Of a stretch of 64,000 bases of DNA, positions 9,703-17,715 are shown piece by piece. Position 1 is the first letter of the stretch; each line of letters starts with the position of its first letter. The notes below the pieces were generated by a model. It was not told the DNA's origin. It made no database searches and was given only the letters and a program-made list of their open reading frames with translations. The DNA is from Sediminibacterium sp. KACHI17 (GTDB lineage Bacteria; Bacteroidota; Bacteroidia; Chitinophagales; Chitinophagaceae): the NCBI RefSeq assembly GCF_040362915.1, contig NZ_AP029612.1:2728001-2792000 (forward strand), written 5' to 3'. The position numbers were made by a program, and so were the translations under genes.

Positions 9703-11520
9703 TTAATCCTGACCCTCTTTTCCGTCGAAAAAAGAAAATATAGCCTCAGCTCTTTTGTTGCCTATTAAGGCAATAATTTGCTCCTTATCAGCGTTTTTAA
9801 TATTCTTCACTGACTTGAATTCTTTTAACAAAAGAGTAATTGTCTGTTTCCCGATTCCTTCTATTTGTTCCAATTCATTTTTGAATGTTCCTTTCGATCG
9901 TTGATTTCGGTGAAAAGTGATTCCAAATCGGTGCACTTCATCGCGTATTCTTCGAACCAGTTTTAGTGCATCACTATCCCATGGTAATTTGATGGATGCA
10001 GAATCTCCGGGAAAAAAGATCTCTTCTTCATTCTTTGCCAATCCAACAACCGTTAGGCTTCCATGTAAATTCAATTCATGAATACTTTCCATGGCTGCAC
10101 TTAATTGCCCTTTTCCTCCGTCAATGATCACCAATTGCGGTAAAGATGTTTCTTCTGTCAATAATCGCTTATACCTTCTGTATACCACTTCTTTCATGGT
10201 GGCAAAATCATTGATACCCTTTACTGTCTTTACATTATAATGCCGGTAATCTTTTTTACTGGGTAAGCCATCTCTGAAACATACCATAGCTGATACCGGA
10301 TAACTTCCCTGAAAGTTCGAGTTATCAAAGCATTCAATATGTACAGGTGTTTCCTGCAAATGCAAATATTCCTGTAATTCGTACAAGACCTTTTTCTTTT
10401 CCATGTCTGTACGTCCTTCCAGGTGTAATACTTTCTTTCGCCGTAATTCTTCCTGGAAATAATTTACATTTTTAAGTGCCAGGTCCAACAGTTTCTTTTT
10501 ATCGCCACCTTTGGGTATTGTAAATGATACTGTTGGGTCAGGATATTCAATTTCAAATGGAACGATGATCTCTTTGGATAAACTATTGAAATCCGCCCGC
10601 ATCCTATTGATCGCAAAACTTAATACTTCTTCCTCTGTTTCTTCCAGTTTTGTTTCTAATGGTACTGTATGTGTTTGAACGATTGTTCCATTCTGTACCA
10701 TGAGATAACTGACATAAGCAGTATCTCCATCTTTTAAAATGGCAAAGACATCAAGGCTGCTGAGATGTTTACTAACGACTACAGATGTAGACTGATAGTT
10801 TTCAAGGTGTTCAATTTTTTTTCTGATCAACTCGGCTTTTTCGAATTCAAGATTCAGCGCATATGCTTGCATCTGTTTTTTAAAGTGGTTGATCACCGAG
10901 CCAAGATTTCCTTTCAAAATATTTCGTACCTGTTGTAATCCTTCATCATATGATGCAGTATCCTGGAGTCCTTCGCAGGGGCCCTTACAGTTACCAAGAT
11001 GATATTCTAAACAAACTTTGTACTTGCCTCTTTTGATTTGTGTATCACTCAAATTCAATTTACAAGTACGTAAAGGAATATATTGTCTGATGAAACTGAT
11101 CAGCTCCCTGACCTTACCACTGGATGTAAATGGACCTAAATATTCTGATCCATCGTTGATTTTTTTTCTGGTAAGAAAGATGCGGGGAAATGGTTCTTTT
11201 TTGATGACGATATAAGGATAGGTTTTATCATCTTTCAGATTGATGTTAAAACGAGGCTGGTATTCTTTGATCAAAGAGTTTTCCAATAAAAAAGCATCCT
11301 GCTCAGAATCTACAATGGTGAATTCGATGCGTCGAATTCGTTGAACCAGTTCATGGGTTTTATAAGAAGTGAAGGTTTTCGAGAAATAAGAACTCACCCT
11401 TTTACGTAATTCTTTCGCTTTCCCTACATACAGTAATGTGTCATCCGCATCAAAATATTTATAGATGCCGGGTTGAAGAGGTATTGTATGTGCTATCTGC
11501 TGAAACTCCTGTTGCGTCAT
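9703..11520 (-). CDS. uvrC: Excinuclease ABC subunit C
   Basis: Protein of 605 residues, the nuclease of UvrABC nucleotide excision repair that makes both incisions. Domains in order: GIY-YIG nuclease at the N-terminus (GIYKYF...LLYVGKAKELRKR), a cysteine-rich linker (CKLNLSDTQIKRGKYKVC and CLEYHLGNCKGPC), a UVR motif (EFEKAELIRKKIEHL), the RNase H-like nuclease domain (VIIDGGKGQLSAAM) and tandem helix-hairpin-helix motifs (EQIEGIGKQTITLLL). Length is normal. A lipoprotein gene lies 43 bases upstream on the same strand. Confidence 0.96.
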   Translation of the reverse strand: MTQQEFQQIAHTIPLQPGIYKYFDADDTLLYVGKAKELRKRVSSYFSKTFTSYKTHELVQRIRRIEFTIVDSEQDAFLLENSLIKEYQPRFNINLKDDKTYPYIVIKKEPFPRIFLTRKKINDGSEYLGPFTSSGKVRELISFIRQYIPLRTCKLNLSDTQIKRGKYKVCLEYHLGNCKGPCEGLQDTASYDEGLQQVRNILKGNLGSVINHFKKQMQAYALNLEFEKAELIRKKIEHLENYQSTSVVVSKHLSSLDVFAILKDGDTAYVSYLMVQNGTIVQTHTVPLETKLEETEEEVLSFAINRMRADFNSLSKEIIVPFEIEYPDPTVSFTIPKGGDKKKLLDLALKNVNYFQEELRRKKVLHLEGRTDMEKKKVLYELQEYLHLQETPVHIECFDNSNFQGSYPVSAMVCFRDGLPSKKDYRHYNVKTVKGINDFATMKEVVYRRYKRLLTEETSLPQLVIIDGGKGQLSAAMESIHELNLHGSLTVVGLAKNEEEIFFPGDSASIKLPWDSDALKLVRRIRDEVHRFGITFHRNQRSKGTFKNELEQIEGIGKQTITLLLKEFKSVKNIKNADKEQIIALIGNKRAEAIFSFFDGKEGQD

Positions 11521-11563
11521 AAAACTTTTCTTATTCCTGATTGCCTATTCCCTGTCAATGAGT

Positions 11564-12133
11564 TCATTCTTCCCATCTGACTTCTGTAAGTTCATTCGTA
11601 GTATGTCCTTGAATATTCGTGAATGAGCGAATGATCTGAAAGCCTTTGTTCGTATTCCAGTTGTGTTGTTCCATGATCGATGTATTTCCTTTTCGATAGA
11701 TGCTCCGAATAAATACACGCTGAACCTGATTGCTTTGTTCATCCAATAATACTTCCATCCCTTTAATGGTTACGGTAGTATCTACGGCGGTATAGCTAAG
11801 GGTATAACTACCGGTTGCTGCATCCTGGAAAACCGTTTCACGGTAATGTTTTTTTATGTCAGTACCAGTGATATCCTTCGCTATGAATTCTTTTACCAAT
11901 TCTTCGAATGCTGTTTTTGTTAGTAAACTAGAATCTTTTTTTCCTTCCTTAGTATATACCACAACGATGTTTTTCTTCATCGTTGGAATGATCGCCATCT
12001 GGTTTTCAAAAAATGAAGCGGTTGGATAGAATTTGGTACTATCCGGAGAGGGTTGTAATTGATTTTGCGTATGTACATTTTCCCCGCAAGCCAATAATGC
12101 ATAACTGATCAAAAGTGCCATTAATTGTTTCAT
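11564..12133 (-). CDS. Hypothetical lipoprotein
   Basis: Protein of 189 residues with an N-terminal signal peptide and lipobox (SYALLACG, cysteine at residue 16), so probably an outer- or inner-membrane lipoprotein. I do not recognise a family. The mature part is hydrophilic with alternating strand-like segments (GSYTLSYTAVDTTVTIKG; RVFIRSIYRKGNTSIMEQHNW). It lies between uvrC and the terminator of the sigma-factor unit, and could be co-transcribed with uvrC. Confidence 0.7.
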   Translation of the reverse strand: MKQLMALLISYALLACGENVHTQNQLQPSPDSTKFYPTASFFENQMAIIPTMKKNIVVVYTKEGKKDSSLLTKTAFEELVKEFIAKDITGTDIKKHYRETVFQDAATGSYTLSYTAVDTTVTIKGMEVLLDEQSNQVQRVFIRSIYRKGNTSIMEQHNWNTNKGFQIIRSFTNIQGHTTNELTEVRWEE

Positions 12134-12160
12134 CGGGTAAAATTATTCAAACCATACATA

Positions 12161-12187
12161 AAAAAGCCACCCGCCTAAGACGGATGG
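12161..12187 (-). terminator. Terminator of the ECF sigma unit
   Basis: On the minus strand GCCATCCG pairs with CGGGTGGC (one mismatch) around a seven-base loop, followed by TTTTTT. It lies 23 bases after the stop of the 12210-13634 gene. Confidence 0.7.
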
Positions 12188-12209
12188 CCGATAAACAGAT
12201 AGTAGTTGG

Positions 12210-13634
12210 TTATTGTAGAGCCCTTGTTAGGCCGATACGCATGCCATAATCCATCAGGTATTCCTTGATGGGGTATTTATTGGAATAAGTAGGCAAGTGC
12301 TGGTAACGAACCTGCGGTCCGATCTGCCAGCTTGTTTTTCCTGATTTGTAGCTGAGGTTGAGACCTACACTGGTATTGATATTCCATTTTCTAACAAGAT
12401 CATTTCCCTCGGCATAATGTCTGTAATCGGTTGAAAGAAGATAAACACTTTTATTCAGGTTGAAAGTAGGTTGAACAGAAGCTTCCATATTAACACCTAC
12501 GTGTTTGCCTTTGATCACATCCCACTGAATACCTATCGGAATGGCTAATTGATATACTTTATTCTCCAATTCTGTTTGCTTATAGCCAACATTATTATTA
12601 TAAGGAGAAAAACGAGTGATATTCTCTACGCCATTGAAATTGATCAATGAAATGGTTGTAGGATCATACGTACGCGATTGGAATGTTTCAATATGATACT
12701 GTCTGATATTTAACTGTAATCCTGTTTTGAGTTTTAGTCGGCTCGAAATATTGTATAAAACTGCAAAACCTACTTCCAAACCTACGGCCGGACGATGGCG
12801 TACTACTTCATTAACATTGGAAGGCTGATTGAGTGGAGCATTAACAGGTAGTGCAGCAACTGCAGGTTGAATGATCTCCCTTACTTTATCATCAGATAAA
12901 CGTCTGTAACTAGTAGATGGTGTGATATAAAACTGAAATCCAAATTTTGAAACCGATGGACGCTGTATTCTTTGGTTCTTCGTATGATGGAAATCTTTTA
13001 GATAATCATCAGCAGCGGGATCGTTTTCGTGGAATAAACTGATATCTTTTGCGGGTGTTACTTCATTCATTGAAGTGGACTCTGCTGTTACTGAAGAAAC
13101 CTTTTCATCATTTTGTAATGCATTCGTAACAGGATGCTCAAGAGATGAATTCGGCAAGAGTGATAAAATGCCTGCAGCTTTGGTTCTGTTGATGGTCTGC
13201 TGTTGAATATTTTCTTTCAGCACTGTAATATCCGTTTGCGAAAGACTATTATTACCCGCAAACATATCTGTATCGGGATAATCTATCGCAGCGATGGTAT
13301 TCATGGTGATATTAACCGGAGCCAATGTATTGAAATAATGGTGGCTCTTTTCACGAGATGCTTTATGCGCAGCAATGGTCTCTTGCTCAACCTTGGCAAT
13401 ATTGGGGATCGATAAAGGCTGAGGATGAAAGTTTTGCTGTGTGCTTAAGACCGTACTTAATGTAAGTGCAGTAATGATAAATAAGGAGATGAAAGTAAGT
13501 GCAGGCCATGAGCGATGTCCATGTAACTCAGTACGTATATTGGTCCATACCCTATCGGATGGATACATACGGTGCTGCTTTACCTCATCGTGTAAAAACT
13601 GCTCAAATTCGTCCTGGTACTTCTGGTTCTCCAT
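12210..13634 (-). CDS. Membrane-anchored protein with C-terminal beta-barrel-like domain, partner of ECF sigma factor
   Basis: Protein of 474 residues encoded 12 bases downstream of the ECF sigma gene. The ATG at 13634 (MENQKYQDEFEQFLHDEV) is preferred over a TTG at 13646. The N-terminal 45 residues are charged and probably cytoplasmic. One hydrophobic segment follows (about 46-65, PALTFISLFIITALTLSTV), then a low-complexity linker of roughly 150 residues, then a C-terminal region of about 250 residues with alternating strands resembling outer-membrane beta-barrel domains (GLEVGFAVLYNISSRLKLKT, WQIGPQVRYQHLPTY). The position and topology suggest an anti-sigma-type role, but no known anti-sigma motif is visible. 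Confidence 0.6.
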   Translation of the reverse strand: MENQKYQDEFEQFLHDEVKQHRMYPSDRVWTNIRTELHGHRSWPALTFISLFIITALTLSTVLSTQQNFHPQPLSIPNIAKVEQETIAAHKASREKSHHYFNTLAPVNITMNTIAAIDYPDTDMFAGNNSLSQTDITVLKENIQQQTINRTKAAGILSLLPNSSLEHPVTNALQNDEKVSSVTAESTSMNEVTPAKDISLFHENDPAADDYLKDFHHTKNQRIQRPSVSKFGFQFYITPSTSYRRLSDDKVREIIQPAVAALPVNAPLNQPSNVNEVVRHRPAVGLEVGFAVLYNISSRLKLKTGLQLNIRQYHIETFQSRTYDPTTISLINFNGVENITRFSPYNNNVGYKQTELENKVYQLAIPIGIQWDVIKGKHVGVNMEASVQPTFNLNKSVYLLSTDYRHYAEGNDLVRKWNINTSVGLNLSYKSGKTSWQIGPQVRYQHLPTYSNKYPIKEYLMDYGMRIGLTRALQ

Positions 13635-13646
13635 ATTCAAACGCAA

Positions 13647-14228
13647 CTAGGATTTATTAAAGGCGGCAAGCCATTGATAATCCTGTTTAGGTGCTTCAAT
13701 GATCTTTTTACGGATCAATATATTTTCCAGCATGGCTTTGGCACGGGTGTACTGACTTCTGCTCGTACTTTCCTCAATGTCCAGCATCATGCCGATTTCT
13801 TTATGACTATATCCCTCCAATGCATACAGGTTTAAAACGGTTCGATATCCTACCGGCAGTAACCTGATACATTCAATGATCTGTCTGGCTTGCATGATCG
13901 AAGGAATGGTTTCTTCTTTGATATGCACCGATGTCGCATAACTGATATCCAAACTTTCATTGAACTTTTTGTGCTTCTTCAGAAAGTTGATACAAGTATG
14001 TACAATGATGCGCCTGATCCATCCTTCAAATGCGCCCTTGTTCTGAAACGTATGTATTTGGGTAAATACTTTAATGAACCCCTCTTGTAACATATCCTCT
14101 GCATCTTCTCTGCTGGGTGCAAATCGATAGCATACACTCAGCATTTTAGGACTGTACCGATTGTACAATTCGCGCTGTGCGGCAGCGTCGTTTTGTAAAC
14201 AGCCTGCAATGATAGCCTGCTCGGTCAT
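13647..14228 (-). CDS. ECF-type RNA polymerase sigma factor
   Basis: Protein of 193 residues with a sigma region 2 (LYNRYSPKMLSVCYRF, then DAEDMLQEGFIKVF) and a region 4 helix-turn-helix (YRTVLNLYALEGYSHKEIGM and ESTSRSQYTRAKAML). The length is typical for the Bacteroidota ECF group. It is transcribed away from the DUF1800 gene, and its downstream partner carries the membrane anchor. A -7-like box and a perfect dyad lie just ahead of the start and suggest self-regulation. The target regulon cannot be read from this window. Confidence 0.93.
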   Translation of the reverse strand: MTEQAIIAGCLQNDAAAQRELYNRYSPKMLSVCYRFAPSREDAEDMLQEGFIKVFTQIHTFQNKGAFEGWIRRIIVHTCINFLKKHKKFNESLDISYATSVHIKEETIPSIMQARQIIECIRLLPVGYRTVLNLYALEGYSHKEIGMMLDIEESTSRSQYTRAKAMLENILIRKKIIEAPKQDYQWLAAFNKS

Positions 14229-14231
14229 GAG

Positions 14232-14258
14232 GGGTAAAATAGATTTACCCTAAATATA
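14232..14258 (-). promoter_or_regulatory. -7 box and operator-like dyad ahead of the ECF sigma gene
   Basis: On the minus strand TATATTTA (14258-14251) resembles TAnnTTTG. It is followed directly by a perfect seven-base dyad, GGGTAAA / TTTACCC, separated by five bases (14250-14232), which ends three bases before the ATG. The dyad would cover the predicted transcription start and could be an operator or a 5'-end hairpin. Confidence 0.45.
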
Positions 14259-14414
14259 GACATATTTTACTTTCTGATGCTGCATTGTGCAATGGATTTG
14301 TATCTGGTATTTTATTAAGTGATTATTAAAACTTTCTGAAAAGTAAAAAAGAGCGTACAAAAGCATATTTTAACAGAAAGATTTGATTTTCAAGATCCTA
14401 TATAAAGCCTGAGT

Positions 14415-16073
14415 ATGGAAGCAACCTTAACTAAACCCTCCGGCGGCAAATTATCACAGTCGAAAGATGATATTCCGACACCCACTACCGGACTCGCACC
14501 TTATACCGGTCCTTGGACCGAGAGTGAAGTGATTCACCTGTTGAAGCGTGCATTATTTGGGGCTAAAAGAAGTGATATTGCGTATTTCAAAACACTGACT
14601 TGTGCCCAGGCCGTTGATCAACTCTTAACCTTGCCGGTTGACCCTCCTTCACCTCCGGTGAAAGAATATGCAACACCTGCTAATGCTACCAATCCAGATA
14701 CCAATGTTTTACAAGGAGATACCTGGGTGAATGATCCTAGTAATGATGGAACTGTCAATAGTTTGCGACGCAGCTCTTTCAAAAAATGGTGGATGGGCTT
14801 AATGATCAATCAAGATCGTAACCTGCGTGAAAAAATGACCCTCTTCTGGCATAATCATCTCGCTACAGAAAGCACAGATGTGAATGCTCAGTTTTTATAC
14901 AAGCATCATTCCATGCTCAGGAGTTTTGCCTTGGGAAATTTTAAAGCCTTGATGAAGGCAGTGACCATTGATCCGGCAATGTTGGTGTACTTGAATGGTC
15001 AATTGAATCAAGCCGTTGCCCCGGATGAGAATTATGGTCGTGAATTACAGGAATTATTTTGTTGTGGTAAAGGTCCCGGCTCTTTATATACCGAAGAAGA
15101 TGTTCACGCATCTGCACGTGTACTTACAGGATGGCGTAACAATGCCAATACGATTTCCTCTTTTTTTGATAATAATCGACACGATAAAACCAATAAACAA
15201 TTTTCTTCCTTTTATAACAATACCGTTATCGTAGGTAAAAGCGGACCAACCGCCGGTGAAGAAGAATTAGATGCATTGCTGAACATGATCTTTGCCACCA
15301 ATGAAGTGGCTGAATACATGTGTCGCCGCTTTTATCGCTGGTTTGTATATTATGATATTGATGAAACCGTTGAGAACAATATCATCAAACCATTAGCAGT
15401 CATTTTCCGAAATGCCAATTATGAAGTAGCTCCGGTAATTCGCACTTTACTCATGAGCGAACATTTTTATGATATACTTTCCAGAGGTTGTCAAATAAAG
15501 AGTCCGGTAGATCTGGCTGTTGGATTATGCCGTGAATTCGAAATATCATTTGAACCTGCGCCTGAGTACACTATCAATTATGGTCATTGGAATTATCTGG
15601 TAAATCAGTGTGCCAATCTGCAACAAAATATCGGAGATCCTCCCGATGTGAGTGGATGGAAAGCCTATTATCAAGAACCACAGTTCTATGAAATATGGAT
15701 CAATAGTGACACCCTTCCAAAGCGAAACCAGTTTACAGATACAATGGTGATGAATGGATTTACATTCGGCGGTAAACGTATGATCATTGATGGTGCTGAA
15801 TTCGCTAAAACATTAACCAATCCTGGAGATCCCAATCAATTGATCAATGATCTTACAAAGCTGATGTATCGATTAGATATATCTGATGCTTCAAAGGCAC
15901 AGATCAAAAAGGATATTTTATTGGGCGGACAATCAGAAGATTATTATTGGACCAATGCATGGAATCAGTTTGTCAATAATCCCGGTGATATGGCCAATAC
16001 CACTACCGTTCGGAATTATATCCGCGATCTGCTCAAATATTTAATGAACCTCGCCGAGTATCAACTCGCTTAA
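14415..16073 (+). CDS. DUF1800 domain protein
   Basis: Protein of 552 residues in the DUF1800 family, almost always found beside a DUF1501 gene, as here (12 bases apart). Recognisable segments are VIHLLKRALFGAKRSDI, MTLFWHNHLATES, YGRELQELFCCGKG, ARVLTGWR and a C-terminal DPPDVSGWKAY. No N-terminal signal peptide is seen, which is notable because its partner is clearly exported; the start could be mis-set, but no upstream in-frame start with a hydrophobic segment is obvious. The biochemical function of the family is not established. Confidence 0.85.
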   Translation: MEATLTKPSGGKLSQSKDDIPTPTTGLAPYTGPWTESEVIHLLKRALFGAKRSDIAYFKTLTCAQAVDQLLTLPVDPPSPPVKEYATPANATNPDTNVLQGDTWVNDPSNDGTVNSLRRSSFKKWWMGLMINQDRNLREKMTLFWHNHLATESTDVNAQFLYKHHSMLRSFALGNFKALMKAVTIDPAMLVYLNGQLNQAVAPDENYGRELQELFCCGKGPGSLYTEEDVHASARVLTGWRNNANTISSFFDNNRHDKTNKQFSSFYNNTVIVGKSGPTAGEEELDALLNMIFATNEVAEYMCRRFYRWFVYYDIDETVENNIIKPLAVIFRNANYEVAPVIRTLLMSEHFYDILSRGCQIKSPVDLAVGLCREFEISFEPAPEYTINYGHWNYLVNQCANLQQNIGDPPDVSGWKAYYQEPQFYEIWINSDTLPKRNQFTDTMVMNGFTFGGKRMIIDGAEFAKTLTNPGDPNQLINDLTKLMYRLDISDASKAQIKKDILLGGQSEDYYWTNAWNQFVNNPGDMANTTTVRNYIRDLLKYLMNLAEYQLA

Positions 16074-16084
16074 AATCCAATACT

Positions 16085-17656
16085 ATGAGAAGAAGGGATT
16101 TCTTACGCAATACAGTGCCTGCAGGGGTGATGTTGCCCTCACTGATCAATGGTATGACGGTAAAGGCTTTCGGCGCAGAATCATTACTCATGCAAGGTCT
16201 ATTTCCTGCTACCACTGATACTGATCATGTGCTCGTGATCGTTCAACTCAATGGAGGAAATGATGGATTGAATACGGTCATACCAATTGAATATTTCCCC
16301 AATTATATCCGTGCCAGATCCAATATGTACATACCGCAGCAAAAAGTATTGGGTTTATCCGGTACTGATAAAGTAGGGTTACATCCTGCTATGACAGGTA
16401 TGCAATCCTTATACAATGATGGTAAAATGAGTGTGATACATTCAGTGGGATATCCGCAACCCAATTTCTCTCACTTCAGAGCTACTGATATTTGGATGAG
16501 TGCCAGCGATAGTAAAGAAGTGGTCAATAGCGGTTGGACAGGTCGCTACCTGAATTATGAATATCCGAATTTTCCCAATGGTTATCCGAATAGCAGTATG
16601 CCGGATCCCTTGGCGATACAGATCGGTTCAGCAACATCATTGGCTTTACAAGGCCCCGCTGTAAGTATGGGTATGAGTATTTCCAACCCAAGTAATTTTT
16701 ACAACCTGATCGCAGGTGTTCAGGACCCGGCTCCGAATACACCGGCAGGTAAAGAATTGACCTATATCCGTAAAGTAGCACAACAAACCACTGCATATGC
16801 GGAAGTCATCAAAGCGGCTTCTGCCAAAGTAACCCAACAGTCTGAATATCCTAACAATTCATTGGCCGCACAATTAAAGATCGTTGCTCGATTGATTGCA
16901 GGAGGATTGAAAACAAGGATCTACATGGTGAGTTATGGTGGTTTCGATACACACTCTGCTCAAGTAAACTCAACGGATCATACAACAGGTACACATGCGA
17001 ATCTGCTTAAAAATGTAAGCGATTCTATCAAGGCTTTTCAGGATGATCTGAAATTACAAAAAGTAGAAGATCGTGTGCTGGGAATGACTTTCTCCGAATT
17101 CGGAAGACGTATCAAAAGCAATGGAAGCACAGGAACTGATCATGGATCTGCAGCTCCCATGTTTGTATTTGGAAAAAATGTGGATGCAGGTGTCATTGGT
17201 GATACACCCAATATTCCTGTGACCGCATCTTTCAATGATAATCTTCCTTTTCAATATGATTTCAGAAGTGTGTATGCTACCATCTTGAATAAATGGCTTT
17301 GTGTTGATGCTGATGACCTCGAACAGATCATGTTGAAAAACTTTCAGGTACTACCCATTGTCAATTCATTGGCTTGCAATAAATCGGTTAACCTGTCTGG
17401 AGAAAATTTTATTACCAATTATCCCAATCCATTTACGCAGTCTACCAATATCAGTTTTAAAACTGCTGGCGGACATACACTGATTCAAATCATTGATACG
17501 ATGGGAAGGGTGTTGCAGAATCTGGTCGATAGAGAATATGAAGCCGGTAATTACAATGTGGTATTTGATGGCGCTCGCTTGCAGCCCGGTGTTTACTATA
17601 TCCGATTCCAGAATATGGTGGTTCAACAGGTGCGCGCAATGTTAAAAGTGAGATAA
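16085..17656 (+). CDS. DUF1501 protein with Tat-like signal and T9SS sorting domain
   Basis: Protein of 523 residues. The N-terminus MRRRDFLRNTVPAGVMLPS carries an RRDFLR twin-arginine-like motif. The body is the DUF1501 (sulfatase-like) fold, with VQLNGGNDGLNTVIPIEY, HSVGYPQPNFSHFRATDIW, YGGFDTHSAQ, TFSEFGRRIKSNGSTGTDHG. The last 85 or so residues form a T9SS type A sorting domain with the NYPNPF motif and a final strand ending MLKVR. So it is probably exported across the inner membrane and then delivered to the surface by the T9SS, whose gldKLMN genes lie 7-11 kb upstream. Confidence 0.9.
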   Translation: MRRRDFLRNTVPAGVMLPSLINGMTVKAFGAESLLMQGLFPATTDTDHVLVIVQLNGGNDGLNTVIPIEYFPNYIRARSNMYIPQQKVLGLSGTDKVGLHPAMTGMQSLYNDGKMSVIHSVGYPQPNFSHFRATDIWMSASDSKEVVNSGWTGRYLNYEYPNFPNGYPNSSMPDPLAIQIGSATSLALQGPAVSMGMSISNPSNFYNLIAGVQDPAPNTPAGKELTYIRKVAQQTTAYAEVIKAASAKVTQQSEYPNNSLAAQLKIVARLIAGGLKTRIYMVSYGGFDTHSAQVNSTDHTTGTHANLLKNVSDSIKAFQDDLKLQKVEDRVLGMTFSEFGRRIKSNGSTGTDHGSAAPMFVFGKNVDAGVIGDTPNIPVTASFNDNLPFQYDFRSVYATILNKWLCVDADDLEQIMLKNFQVLPIVNSLACNKSVNLSGENFITNYPNPFTQSTNISFKTAGGHTLIQIIDTMGRVLQNLVDREYEAGNYNVVFDGARLQPGVYYIRFQNMVVQQVRAMLKVR

Positions 17657-17715
17657 TCGGTGAATTTTTTGCAACAATGATGTAAAAATGAAAAAATCCT
17701 ATTATTTTTACAACG

